NCBI GenBank assembly: GCA_963942565.1
Contig: OZ012695.1
Location: forward strand, 7,700,922-7,764,921
Direction of reading: 5' to 3'
DNA from: Maea johnstoni
Taxonomy: Eukaryota > Annelida > Polychaeta > Spionida > Magelonidae
Length of the DNA stretch: 64,000 nucleotides
Shown here one piece after another: positions 32,386 to 42,663 of this stretch. The notes under the pieces were generated by a model that did not search any database, was not told the DNA's origin, and saw nothing but the letters and a program-made list of their open reading frames with translations. Made by a program: the position numbers and the translations under genes. The first letter of the stretch is position 1. Every line of letters begins with the position of its first letter.

Positions 32386-32756
32386 GTCATCAAAAATAAA
32401 ACACGAATAAAGCAATGCCATCACAGAAAATATGGAAGCAGGGACTGAACAAAATGACTGTTATCTACTGCAACTCTCATGGCTCCCCCTAGAGGATAAA
32501 AAGAGAATTAAACCTCATTTCAAGGTAGACTATTTACTCCTAGGCGGTGAAATAATTAATTCTAGCTTTTCTCTGTTCCTTTCATTTTATTTCACTTCAA
32601 GCCTATGTGCTGCTTACGTAAAGGTCAACATAGATAATGCTAGGTGGTTACCTATATTAGTAAAACGATTAATCTCACTGTGGCCACCTAATGAGTAAAC
32701 ATGGAACTAAATCAGGGTAAACTCAGTTATGAGTTAGTATGCTGTTTAGCTTAGAT

Positions 32757-32945
32757 ATCAACCCATTCATGCTTAAGATATCCTCCATAAATTGTCTGGA
32801 CGTAAAATACTTAAGGCAATAACTTAAGAATTGAGAATAATTTCACAAAATATTTGAAGGAGAGTTGTTGGTTATGTTCTGATTAACATTTCTCCATCAA
32901 ATATTTTCCTAACTATATTTGACTTGAGCATAATGCCCCCACCAC
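32757..32945. mobile_element. TTAA-B MITE, right end eroded
   Basis: CAACCCATTCATGCTTAAGA, then ACAAAATATTTGAAGGAGAG, then CATTTCTCCATCAAATATTT: both arms are present and the termini are worn. Confidence 0.65.
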
Positions 32946-34148
32946 TATATATACTGGGTGTCAAGTAGGTTTGATGTCTCTCTCAAACTATAGATGGCAG
33001 CACAGTTTTCATGAGTTGCAGTGCGAAACTCAAGACATCTCAAGTGTGTCCCCCTTGAGGATTTATTCAAAACTAAACCTGGAGTGAAATCAACTCAGGT
33101 TAGATCAGTGAGACTAAGGACAGGGCCAAATAACACAGACATGTAGCAAGTCTAAGGACTAGGCTGATACCGGGGTGATTATGGGGATAGATATTTGACT
33201 GAGACGTGTAGCAAGTCTATCCAGCCCGGGGTGACAGCTGTGTTGGTAGTAGTGACCACTCTAGCTGACCACAGCTGCCGGCCATTTGACCATTAACCCA
33301 TTCTGACCAAAATCACCTCACTGTTTTGGCAATGTTTTTTTAACAATGTCTCAAAAAAGTTATTTGTTTCCTGTAACCCTACGCTAACAAGTTTTTACTC
33401 AGAAACATCCCTTATGCTTTTTTCCGCCCTTCCAACTCCCAATTAACATAAAACATGCATAAAAAAACACTTTCTGGACCGTTACAGGAAGCAAACCCAT
33501 TTCTATAGAATTTTGGAGAAATGTCTGTCTGCAGCATTTCTTGTGTAGTTGATTTTTAGTTGCATCAGAATTTTATAATTTTTTTGAGTTGCACAAAAAT
33601 TGCTTTATAAGAACAGTAAAATGTAAATCAATATTGAGGCCAATCAGAACACTAGGAGGCTGTATGTTGCGGCATGGTAGTAATGCATCTCACACCGCTG
33701 CCCTGTACTGTAGACCATGGGCAATTTGGGGGATTACTTATCGTGATTTATGTATGGCCCGAGCAAGCAAATGAAACATGGAGTGACTATTAGCAAGGCC
33801 ATTGCGCCTAGTTTATATGCTACAACGTATGCACTCATGCAGCTAATATCTAATACTGTATAAAAACTCGGTACTAGGTTAGTTATGTGATTGATGGGTA
33901 TCGCTATGGGCCGTAGCAGGAGGCTTAATGTTTTCTGCCATTGTGTGATATGAGAAAACGCAATCGGCAAATGTGACACTTGCATGTAGAATCTGGATTT
34001 CCATGTGGAATTCTATTGATTATTATTTTTTCATCTATAAGGCCTTAATATTTTGGCAATATCATCATGAATTTTTTTTCCGAAAATATTTGAAGGAGAA
34101 AAATGTTATTAGAACCAAACCTCCTTCATGCATTTAGGAAACGTATGC
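32946..34148. other. Intergenic stretch, MITE remnants only
   Basis: A TTAA-type left end occurs near 33294 (ATTAACCCATTCTGACC). A TTAA-B-like arm pair near 34080-34140 (AAATATTTGAAGGAGAAAAA) ends where the next MITE starts. No coding signal was seen. Confidence 0.4.
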
Positions 34149-34362
34149 TTAACCCTTATGCTGGCGGTGGCTGATTTGGCAAATACAAAATGGTGCAAAA
34201 AACCTGAAAAATGATTGAAATCCTGGCAGATTGGTACTCATCTGAGAGTACTCAGCCAGAGCTATAAAATGAATACCAACAGGACAGGGTTTAAATGGTT
34301 TTCTATAAACTTTGCGTCCTTGTGCTTTGTGACGAAAGTAGCCTCTGCATGGGAAGGGTTGA
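34149..34362 (+). mobile_element. TTAA-A MITE, full copy
   Basis: Runs from TTAACCCTTATGCTGGCGG to CATGGGAAGGGTTGA. Only the right TTAA has changed. Confidence 0.88.
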
Positions 34363-34417
34363 TTTTTGCATGATTGGAAAAAAAGTGAAACCTCCAGTTT
34401 ACACCTTTTAGGGTATC

Positions 34418-34629
34418 TTAACCCATCCAATGCTGAGACTACTTTCTTTATAACACAAGGATGCATAGATTTTTGAAAATCATCAAAATCCTGTCATGTT
34501 GGTATTCATTGGATAGCTCTCACTGAGTACTCACAAATGAGTACCCACATGCGAGGGTTTCAATCATTTTAAGGTTTTTTTGCATCATTTTCTATTGGCC
34601 AAGTTAGCCACCAGCAGCGTAAGGGTTAA
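34418..34629 (-). mobile_element. TTAA-A MITE, full copy in opposite orientation
   Basis: Runs from TTAACCCATCCAATGCTGAG to GCAGCGTAAGGGTTAA. It lies 55 bp from the previous copy, pointing the other way, so the pair forms a large inverted repeat. Confidence 0.9.
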
Positions 34630-34992
34630 GTGCTGGAAGGGTTTGGTTTTCCTGCCACGCAGTCAGCCAGAGTAGTCAGGCACAGTTTGTATGCAGTTTA
34701 TAGCTTGAGTGGCAATATCAGTTTTTAAGACATAAGCCTGTATTTATGGCGCAATAGATCTTGGCGACTCACAGTCCTAGTGGGAGTAATAACCGAGGGG
34801 AAAAACATTCATGGCCCAACTATGGCGCCTGAATGACATTCTATAAAAGGCGCTGCTTCTCCATAAGGTTCCTTTTATTGCCTGTTCTGATCAGCAAATA
34901 AAGGCAATAAACCACACAGCGCTGTTGGAGCATATTGCACACTTCTGTTTTGACCTACTTATGTCTGCTGTGGCCAAAAAAAGACCGGACTC

Positions 34993-35190
34993 TCAACCGT
35001 TCCAATAAAAAAGCACAAGAAAGTAATGATTTTGAAAACCATCTAAACCCTATCATGTTGGTATTCATTGGATAGCTCTCGCTGAGTACTCTCAGATGGT
35101 TATACCCATGTGCCAGGGTTTAAGTCATATTTCAGGTCTTTTGCATAATTTTGTTCTGGCCAAATTAGCCACCAGCAGCATGAGGGTTCA
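34993..35190 (-). mobile_element. TTAA-A MITE, decayed ends
   Basis: TCAACCGTTCCAATAAAAAA through the CTCTCGCTGAGTACTCTCAG block to GCCACCAGCAGCATGAGGGT. Both TTAA sites have mutated. Confidence 0.75.
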
Positions 35191-35614
35191 AAACGGGTCA
35201 ATATCGAGCTGCTAAAGTGTATTCTGGAAAATTAAGTTGAAGGGAAGAATAAATGCGAAAAGACATCAGCATTTCTCCTATGGAATGATTGCTCTTCTTA
35301 TAGGTCTGAAATTTTGCCTGTATTTGCAAGAAGCTCTAAAATTTCAGACAATTACCCTTGTTGTAGAGAACATCCTGCAAAATGAAGGCATTTACAAAAA
35401 CGTTGAAGAGGATTAATATTTAAAAGTGAAGTCTTAAATTCACTCAGTTTTGAAGATCTCCAAATAAATCGCACTGTTTTAGAAATACATGAAAGAGATA
35501 TCCTCATTTTTGAAAGAAACTTATTTCATATGTTTGAAAATTCTCTGTACTCTTTACAGTATTTTCATTGGATCTCTGTCAGATCACCATCAGGCAGCTT
35601 TGGGCAATGGAGGA

Positions 35615-35839
35615 TTAACACTTTCATGCCTACATTTTTATAGGAAAAGTGTTGTCTCGATCTATCATACTTTTAAGAATAACTTGGGAATGAATCATAA
35701 ATTCACAGAATATTTGAATGAGAGCTTATGTCTTAATGAACAGTTCTTTCTAAAATATTTACCAAAATATGCTTTTATTGGAAACATCTTCTCAAAATAG
35801 TCAGGCTGTATTGAGGCACTGAATGCATAGATAGATTAA
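35615..35839. mobile_element. TTAA-B foldback MITE
   Basis: Runs from TTAACACTTTCATGCCTACA to GAATGCATAGATAGATTAA. Its right TTAA is the left TTAA of the next element. Confidence 0.8.
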
Positions 35840-36065
35840 CCCATTCATGCCTGGAGATCTACTTGACCAGTGTCGTCTGGACCTGTCATATTTTTGAAGA
35901 TAGCTTCGGAATGAAGCATTAATTTGCAAACAATTTCAAGGAGAGTTGTTGATAAAGTTTTAATGAACAACTCTCCTTCAGGTATTTTCTAAATATTGCT
36001 GTTGTCTAAGATAAATCACCAAAATAGTCAAGCGTTTTTTGCTGCTACAGGCATGAATAGATTAA
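35836..36065. mobile_element. TTAA-B foldback MITE, chained to the previous one
   Basis: Runs from TTAACCCATTCATGCCTGGA to CAGGCATGAATAGATTAA, with TTCAAGGAGAGTTGTTG and CAACTCTCCTTCAGGTA arms. It shares TTAA 35836-35839 with its neighbour. Confidence 0.88.
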
Positions 36066-36286
36066 GATTGAATGACAGACAACAGAGTCAGCAAACAGAG
36101 AAGACAACCCGTTCACACCAAAGAGTTTATCATAAAATTCTCCTCTGATTCTAGGACTTTTGAAAATTAAGTCAGAATGGTGCATGAATTTACTAAATTT
36201 TTGAAGAAGAGTTGTAGGTTGAGTTCTTAGGATATATCCATCAAATACTTTTGAAAATATGCATTTGTTGTAGAATTAGCCTCAAA

Positions 36287-36492
36287 TTATCCCTTATGCT
36301 GCTGGTGGCTAATACACAATGATGCAAAAAATCTGAAAAATGATTGGAACCTTGGCACATTGGTACTCATCTGAGAGTACTCAGCGAGAGCTTTCCGATG
36401 AATACCAACATGACAGTGTTTAGATGGTTTTCAAAAACCTTTGTATCCTTGTGCTTTGGATGTAAGACTAGCCTCAGCATTGGAAGGGTTAT
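36287..36492 (+). mobile_element. TTAA-A MITE
   Basis: Runs from TTATCCCTTATGCTGCTGG to CATTGGAAGGGTTAT, so the duplication reads TTAT on both sides. Part of the GGCCAATACAAAATG block is deleted. Confidence 0.85.
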
Positions 36493-37310
36493 CGGACCAT
36501 TCATTGGGCAAGGCAGCTAGGCCTGAAAGGGTTATCTGACGTATGTGCGGCATCCAGCCAGACAATCAGACTAGGATCCTGAGGGACTGTGGCAGACAAT
36601 GCAGACAGAGCTCTTCTTTGAAATGCCACAGAAACAGGAGAAAACTGCAGCACCAGTGGGCGCGATTCCTAGAACCAGTAATCAGGCCCGGCCTTGGAGG
36701 TCAACTGAGTCCAGCAGTTAAACCAGAAACTTGTAGAGCACAGCTCTCCTTGGAACAGTGACACACTGTGATTATGCTGTATGCCTTTTCAGGACACCAT
36801 CTCTGCCAATAACTAGTAGATGGAGTTGCATTCTTTGGGCATCTAAAGACACCTCTGTTTAATCCTGTAATCACAGTATGAAAATGGCAACAAATAATTT
36901 GGCCCCCTAGTGGCAATATAAGACACTACTGTTTGTCCACATCCCCCAGTACTCATCCCACATGGAAATGACTTACAATATTACCCTATAAGCCTCCAAA
37001 ACCTGCCCTCTATCTCTAGTATTATAGCCAATGGCATTAGAGATAGAAAAAATGGCCACCTGATGTCAATATGAAACACTTTTGTTTTCCCCTGTTCAGA
37101 CTCTCCGTTGAAGTGTCCTCAGTACTTACAAGATGTTTTGGGACCTTTCCATTGTAATCTGCTATCTCGCCGACCTCCATTGCGCCAAGCACACATCTTG
37201 CTCAGTAAAATTTGATCCTTTTCCCCAATAGGATTTCTTCTAGTATAAACCTATCACGGAGACTTTCTACTCAAACTTATGATCTTTCCATTCATGTAAT
37301 CCCCGGATGT
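36493..37310. other. Intergenic stretch without a recognised gene
   Basis: Moderately GC-rich around 36540-36720, with short ORFs on both strands that resemble nothing known to me. A minus-strand ATGGAGGTCGGCGAGATAGC followed by CTT|gtaagt near 37133-37184 could be a tiny exon, but support is thin. Confidence 0.35.
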
Positions 37311-37314
37311 TTTT

Positions 37315-37434
37315 TGCCTATACTCCAGTGATCAGTTTGGCCTATACTCCAGTGATCAGTTTCACCTATACTCCAGTGATCAGTTTTGCCTACACTCCAG
37401 TGATCAGTTTCGCCTATACTCAAGTGGTCAGTTT
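37315..37434 (+). repeat. 24-bp tandem repeat, five units
   Basis: GCCTATACTCCAGTGATCAG plus TTT and a variable base, five times. The last unit is the most diverged. Confidence 0.95.
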
Positions 37435-37552
37435 GGAGGGCTGGCCAGGACTGGGCTTGGCTGGAGCAGGATCCAGCTCATATATTTGCCGGCCGGGAAG
37501 CAGCTGGGTCCTGTTGACCACCTGTCCGTCCCGATTCCGGACAGCGTGATTT
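37420..37552 (-). CDS. Candidate terminal exon, unrecognised protein
   Basis: On the minus strand, after a GATGCCTAG acceptor-like site, the frame encodes NHAVRNRDGQVVNRTQLLPG, then RQIYELDPAPAKPSPGQPSK, then LTT and a stop. Composition is GC-rich and protein-like against AT-rich surroundings. Its last codons overlap the 24-bp repeat. No family was recognised. It may be a chance frame. Confidence 0.25.
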
Positions 37553-37930
37553 CTAGGCATCACCACCAGGAGGCGTATGCATAGGGGACAGAGGCCAGCG
37601 GGTGGGAGAAGCACTAACTGACCACTGGCCTTAAACTATAGTCAGCCAGTTGTCATCGCTGACTGTGGACAGTTGTAATATTGAGGTTCTCTCTTTCTCT
37701 ACCACCACTTTATATTCATGAATATATTTGTATTTGTTTAGGAGTATATTGGTTCAAACCCAAAAACTACACCCTTGCTTTCTGATGCGAGTATTACTGT
37801 ATGCTCCTTGACTTCAAGGCATGGGTGCCTCAATCACAGACTGCTATGGACCCTCAACCCGTTCATGCTGAAGAGTTCCTCCAGACATGGCCATCTGGCT
37901 CTTCAATTACCATTGAAAGTAACATAGGAA

Positions 37931-38160
37931 TTAACCCATTGATGCGCGTAGCGGCCAAAAAAACCTAACTATTTTTGGTGATATCTCTTTTAAAAAGGCA
38001 TCTTTTGATAAATATTTGAAGGAAAAACTGTTATCAGAATCCAGCCTACAATTATCCCTCAAATATTTGGTCACTGTATGTTTTATTCCTTAGTTCTTTA
38101 AGACAATATCAAAGCTCCAGACGGCAATTTTCCAGGAGCATTCTAAGCATAAATGGGTAA
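37931..38160. mobile_element. TTAA-B MITE nested in 37854-38518
   Basis: Runs from TTAACCCATTGATGCGCGTA to AGCATAAATGGGTAA. It was inserted at a TTAA in the left arm of the host; the right TTAA has mutated to GTAA. Confidence 0.88.
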
Positions 38161-38210
38161 AGAATAGTTTTACAAAATATTTGAAAGAGAGATGTCGAAT
38201 AATAAATTCC

Positions 38211-38432
38211 TTAACCCTTCCAATGCTGAGGCAACTGTAGTCCAAAGCTCAAGGACACACATATTTTTGAAAACTATCTAAACCCTGTCATGTTTGGTAT
38301 TCATTAGATAGCTCTTAATTACTTGAGTACTCTCAGATCTGAGTACCCATGTCCCATAGTTTCAGTCATTTTCCAGTTTGTTTTTCATCATTTTGTATTG
38401 GCCAAATTAGCCACCAGCAGCATAAGGGTTAA
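38211..38432 (-). mobile_element. TTAA-A MITE nested in 37854-38518
   Basis: Runs from TTAACCCTTCCAATGCTGAG to GCAGCATAAGGGTTAA, with intact TTAA on both sides, inserted in the middle of the host. Confidence 0.92.
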
Positions 38433-38725
38433 AATCTCTTCCCAGTTATAGTTTCACATGAAAAGGTTGACCAGGATTGTCAGGCTGCTGTTGGCTGCTG
38501 TGAAGGTTTATAGGTTAAAGAGTCTATTTGTCTATGTGAGTGTATTCGTTGAAGGCGTGGATGCCTCAATTAGCCAGTGCCTAGAACCTGCCTCTGGTCA
38601 TCCGTGGTCAGTGACTGGGAATGACCACAGCCGCCAGGGTAAACACTGACCACTTCCAGCCAGATTAACATCTTGTCAACATAGACACAAGCTGCCCACT
38701 CCAGGCCAAACAAAATAGGCTATTG

Positions 38726-38857
38726 CTAACCCATTAATCCCAGGAGATCGCATTGACAAGTGTCATCTGGACCTGTAATTCCTTAAAACAATGAATTGGA
38801 ATTACTCATAAAGTTGAGAAATATTTGAAGGAGAGTTGTTAGTTTCTGATCAGAAGC
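38726..38857. mobile_element. TTAA-B MITE, left arm, cut by a TTAA-A piece
   Basis: CTAACCCATTAATCCCAGGA, then ATTGACAAGTGTCATCTGGA, then TTTGAAGGAGAGTTGTTAGT. It stops abruptly at the start of TTAA-A sequence. Confidence 0.75.
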
Positions 38858-39030
38858 ACACGGATACAAAGATTTCTCAAATCCATCTAAATCCTGTCAT
38901 GTTGGTATTCATTATATAGGTCTCGCTTAGTACTCTCAGATGAGTACCCATGTGCCAGGGTTTCAGTTAATTTTCAGGTTTTTGCATCATTATGTATTCG
39001 CCAAATTAGCTACCAGTAGCATTAAGGTTA
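38858..39030 (-). mobile_element. TTAA-A MITE, one end missing
   Basis: CACACGGATACAAAGATTTC through the gagtaccc block to CTACCAGTAGCATTAAGGTT. It sits between two copies of the same TTAA-B left arm. Confidence 0.75.
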
Positions 39031-39215
39031 ATGCCTGGAGATTGCATTGACAAGTGTCATCTGGACCTGTGACTCTTTATAAAAAATACTTGGAATTAAT
39101 TGTGAGAAATATTTGAAGGAAAGTTAAGTTTCTGATCTAAATTTCTAATATATTTTCTAAATATTGATTTTATACGAGAAATTGCACCAACTTAGTATGG
39201 TTTTTTTTCTTCAGT
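39030..39215. mobile_element. TTAA-B MITE, second copy of the same left arm
   Basis: ATGCCTGGAGATTGCATTGA, then CAAGTGTCATCTGGACCTGT repeats the arm at 38726-38857. Terminal CCCATT is missing, so it was probably made by recombination between related elements. Confidence 0.65.
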
Positions 39216-39418
39216 CAGGAAAGAGTTATGCAGTATGTTCTCCCAGCAGACAATAGGATGTTTTTGTGGCTATTGTCTGTGGCATGAACCTGATCTGTCT
39301 GAGACGGCTGGGCTGTTTCTTACCAGTAGTCATGCAGAAGTAATACGACCAACCATATGGGACCCCACAATTGTCTCATAGACTGTGTGGATACTGTCAC
39401 AGAATCCTCTTCAAATCC

Positions 39419-39747
39419 TCTAACCCTTCCAGCCTTGGGCTCTCCTTAAAATGTGGATCAACACCACTTTTGAAAATGACTTGGCAATTAACCCTTATGC
39501 TGCTGTTGGCTAATTTGGCCAATACAAAATGATGCAAAAAAACCGCAGAAAAATGACAAACCCTGGCACATGGGTACTCATCTGTGAGTGCTCAGTGAGA
39601 TCTAACCAATGAATACCAACATTACAGTAGCCTTAGCATTGGAAGAGTTAAGTATAAACATTCAAATCATTTGAAGGAGATATGTAGAAAAGTAACACAG
39701 TCCCAGATGATAATTTCCTGAGAAACTCTTAAGCATGAAAGGGTTAA
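39419..39747. mobile_element. TTAA-flanked MITE hosting a nested TTAA-A
   Basis: Runs from CTAACCCTTCCAGCCTTGGG to AAGCATGAAAGGGTTAA. The host halves join at CTTGGCAATTAA / GTATAAACATTCAAATCATT. Confidence 0.82.
39488..39651 (+). mobile_element. TTAA-A MITE nested at TTAA, internally deleted
   Basis: Runs from TTAACCCTTATGCTGCTGTT to GCATTGGAAGAGTTAA. About 45 bp before the right end is deleted. Confidence 0.88.
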
Positions 39748-40017
39748 TGAAATTCTCAGTGCTGAGGGAGAATGGCTCCCCAAGAATGTCAGGCATTTCA
39801 TGACCTCTCTGCACTCAGCTAGATTGTTGTCTGTGCACGCTGAACTGGCTAATTTGAAGAAGAGGTTGAGATTGTTCTACTCATCATTTCTCCTTCACAA
39901 TTTGAAAAAAAATTGATTTCATGTGTAAATTATTGAAAGATTTGCAAGATACGTTTTCACCTGCTGTGGTGATCAAAATGTAACATAAATTTGCTTATCA
40001 TTACTATTTCATCCACA

Positions 40018-40215
40018 ATGGCTGAGTGGTCTAAAACATTGCAATCATTGCTTTCTGTCTCTCTTCGCTGTTAGGTATGTGAGAAAGTTGTCATTGACTA
40101 AGAGTGTGGGTTTTTTCCATGGCTACTGCATTTTTCTCCACAACTTACAATTTTCTGACATAATTTAGCCTCAATATGGCAGAAAAGGTGATGATAAAGA
40201 AAATTCCAAGTAAAA
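40018..40215 (+). mobile_element. tRNA-headed SINE, diverged copy
   Basis: A-box-like ATGGCTGAGTGGTCTAAAAC near the start and CAATATGGCAGAAAAGGTGA near the end match the SINE at 12257-12508. The B-box region is lost. Confidence 0.65.
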
Positions 40216-40289
40216 ATGTTCGATATCTTATTTGCCTATAGATATATTCAGAGATGGACTTATTGCTTTGGACATATTCCCACAGAGTC

Positions 40290-40575
40290 CACTTGGTGAG
40301 ACTGCCCCATTGCCTCTTGAGGGCGGGGGTTATAATTTTCGCGGCTGGTAGTTGTGTAGAGCGGAGTGCTGTTTTGCACTGATTGTGTGTGTGCGGGCGT
40401 CCTTGCCTGCTGTCTGCCCGCGCGGAGGGCGGCCCACACGGCCCGCGGCGGCCCGGTATGGAAAATCAATGGGCCTGTTTGATTAGCTCGGTTGTGAGGA
40501 GTTGAAAGGCTTTTTTGTTGCGGGCGCGAGTGTTTCATAACGTGTTTGTTCGCGGGAGATGTCTCCAATCAGAGC
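40290..40575. promoter_or_regulatory. GC-rich, CpG-rich island, possibly a conserved element
   Basis: A sharp rise in G+C and CpG (for example TGCCCGCGCGGAGGGCGGCC and GGCCCGCGGCGGCC) lies inside AT-rich sequence. It is followed by a mixed stretch with AATCAATGGGCCTGTTTGAT. The minus-strand frame across it ignores codon structure. It looks like a promoter, CpG island or conserved non-coding element rather than a gene. Confidence 0.45.
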
Positions 40576-40639
40576 ACCTGCTGCTACTGGTGCGGAAACA
40601 ACGCTACAATTATCCAAACTAACCCCCTGCCTTTGTTTC

Positions 40640-41275
40640 CCTGCACTAGGAACAGGGACAGAGCACAGGATTTAAGTTATGGGTGCAGTTTTACAGAATG
40701 AGTTCATTTTCAAACAGAAATATTTATTGTTTCCCATGCACTAGTAACAGGTGCAGGATTTAAGTTATGGGTTCAATTTTACAGAATGGGTTCATTTTCA
40801 ATCAGAACTATTTTTCCGATGACTAATAACAGGAACAGGGTACAGGATTTCAGTTTTGGTTCATTTTCAATAAGAAATATTTTTTTCCAGGGACTATAGT
40901 AACAGGGAATGGGTACAGGATTTAAGTTATGGGTTCAATTTTACAAAATGAGTACATTTTCAAACGGTGATATATATTGTTCTTGTATACAATGTGTCCA
41001 ACAATTATTGGCCATATCCCATAGCCCTACTCCTTCCCCATTGGTGTCCATGGATTAGGAACAGGGACAGGATTAAAATTATAGGACTGGTTCAATTTTA
41101 CAGAATGGGTTCATTTTCAAACAGAAATAGTTAATTTTCTTGTATCTGATAATTATAGGCCCTAAACCTTCTCTATTGTTTCCCAGGAACTAGTAACAGG
41201 GACAGGATTTTAGTCTTGGGTTCAGTTTTACAGAATGGTTTTGTTTTCGAACAGTAATGTATATTCATTGTGTAT
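40640..41275 (+). repeat. Diverged tandem array, six units of about 70-160 bp
   Basis: Each unit has CTAGTAACAGGGACAGGATT, then TTATGGGTTCAATTTTACAG, then AATGGGTTCATTTTCAAAC. Lengths vary through insertions. Confidence 0.88.
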
Positions 41276-41298
41276 TCAACAGCAGGTTTTCCAGGTAC

Positions 41299-41554
41299 TT
41301 TGAACCCCTTTAAAGGAGATGAGTTAGCTGGCTTCATGCCTGAAGCAGCCAACTCCGCCTGACAATCTTGCTGATATCTCTCTGACAAAAGTAATATTTT
41401 GAAAATGGTTGAAGGGACATTGTTCATCAGAACTCTATCTACAACTCTCCTTTAAATATCTTGCAAGTTTATGCTTCAATCTACAGTTATTTTCTTAAGT
41501 ATGCCGGGTCCAAACAACACTGGTCATGAAGATCTTCAGGCATGAAGGGGTTAA
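41299..41554. mobile_element. TTAA-B-type foldback MITE, mixed arms
   Basis: Runs from TTGAACCCCTTTAAAGGAGA to GGCATGAAGGGGTTAA. The right half reads as the reverse of a left-type arm (CAACACTGGTCATGAAGATC). Confidence 0.65.
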
Positions 41555-41790
41555 ACTATTCGTACCAAGAGTTCCTGTGGAATAGTATCATGTGCATCTA
41601 AGTTACTTTCACAAATAACTTGAAACTAAAATAGAAATTCACCTGATACATAAATGATATATGAAGAGGAATTTTAAGATTAGCTTTTAGAACATTTCTC
41701 CTTCAAATACTTTTCAGCTCATGACTTTGTCGGAGAGACATCACCAGAATAGGCCGGCCTTTTGAGCTTTATGGGATGCTGCAGTTATAG
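41551..41790. mobile_element. TTAA-B MITE, right end eroded, chained
   Basis: TTAAACTATTCGTACCAAGA, then a TCTCCTTCAAATACTTTTCA arm. It shares TTAA 41551-41554 with the previous element. Confidence 0.55.
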
Positions 41791-41992
41791 CAGCACTTTG
41801 CTCTGATTTGGGCCAAAAAACGAAACTTTGTCCTACTGAATAAAAGCTCCGCACTCAAATCCTAAATCAGCTCAGGGATTTTGTGGTATTTCTCTCAGAA
41901 CATTGGGAAATAGCTTGAGGTTTATGTACAAATCAATAGCAATGTCGATAGGTGCTTACCCCAGATGGACAATTACTGCCTCAGGTTTTAGC

Positions 41993-42214
41993 TTAACCCA
42001 TTCCTGCCCGGAGATCTCCAGTGAAAGTCATGAAATATACCTATGGTAATTATGAAAGAAACTTGAAATGAATAATGATATTGCAAAATATTTGGAGGAA
42101 AGTTGTAAGTTGGGTAATATTTTCAGCATTACTTCTCCAGGATATTTTTTTAACGTCACTGACCTCAAAGCTAATAATAAGGATGATCGTGCACCTCAGG
42201 CATGAATGGGTTAA
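41993..42214. mobile_element. TTAA-B foldback MITE, full copy
   Basis: Runs from TTAACCCATTCCTGCCCGGA to CCTCAGGCATGAATGGGTTAA. Another CCCATT end follows directly from the same TTAA. Confidence 0.88.
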
Positions 42215-42327
42215 CCCATTTGTGCTAAGTGTCGAGGGACTTCAAAGAACAAGGGAGATCTAGATTTATGGTCCAGGATATCGGCTACTTCTCAACTTTC
42301 CATCAATGTTTTCTTTGATTCCATTCT

Positions 42328-42663
42328 TTAACCCTCGTCCTGCTGAGTTGCTGAATGGAACCTGACAGCTGCATTGTTTTTGGTCCCTGAAGACAAAATT
42401 GACCATTGAGAGTTTTAGGGGCACAACTTGAATTTTGAGGAGTTACCTCCAACTTGTGTTATGTCAGAATGAAGGTCTAACGGGTGATGAAATAAAGTGG
42501 GGCTGCTTTGGGATATGTACAGGCTCTCTGGGGGCTCCTACAGACTAACTCAGCCAAATCATCATTAGCAGGTCAGAAAGTGCATACAGATTTTTCCTAG
42601 CTACGCACAGCAGGTTAGTTGATGCCACGCAACTATTTCTGGGTTCAGCAGGACCTGGGTTAA
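42328..42663. mobile_element. TTAA-D MITE, third TTAA-flanked family
   Basis: The left end CCCTCGTCCTGCTGA and the inverted right end CCCAGGTCCTGCTGA pair, with TTAA on both sides (42328-42331, 42660-42663). The 336-bp interior is unlike families A and B. Confidence 0.82.

Larger units (their letters stand above)
37854..38518. mobile_element. TTAA-B MITE hosting two nested MITEs
   Basis: The host pieces are 37854-37930, 38161-38210 and 38433-38518. Read across the insertions they give a normal TTAA-B order: AACATAGGAATTAA joined to GAATAGTTTTACAAAATATT, and AATAAATTCCTTAA joined to AATCTCTTCCCAGTTATAGT. The host ends with TTATAGGTTAA. Confidence 0.88.

Noticed and set aside
37133-37184. Minus-strand mini-exon MEVGEIADYNGKVPKHL with a gtaagt donor
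   Set aside because: Another frame is equally open and no acceptor or partner exon is evident.
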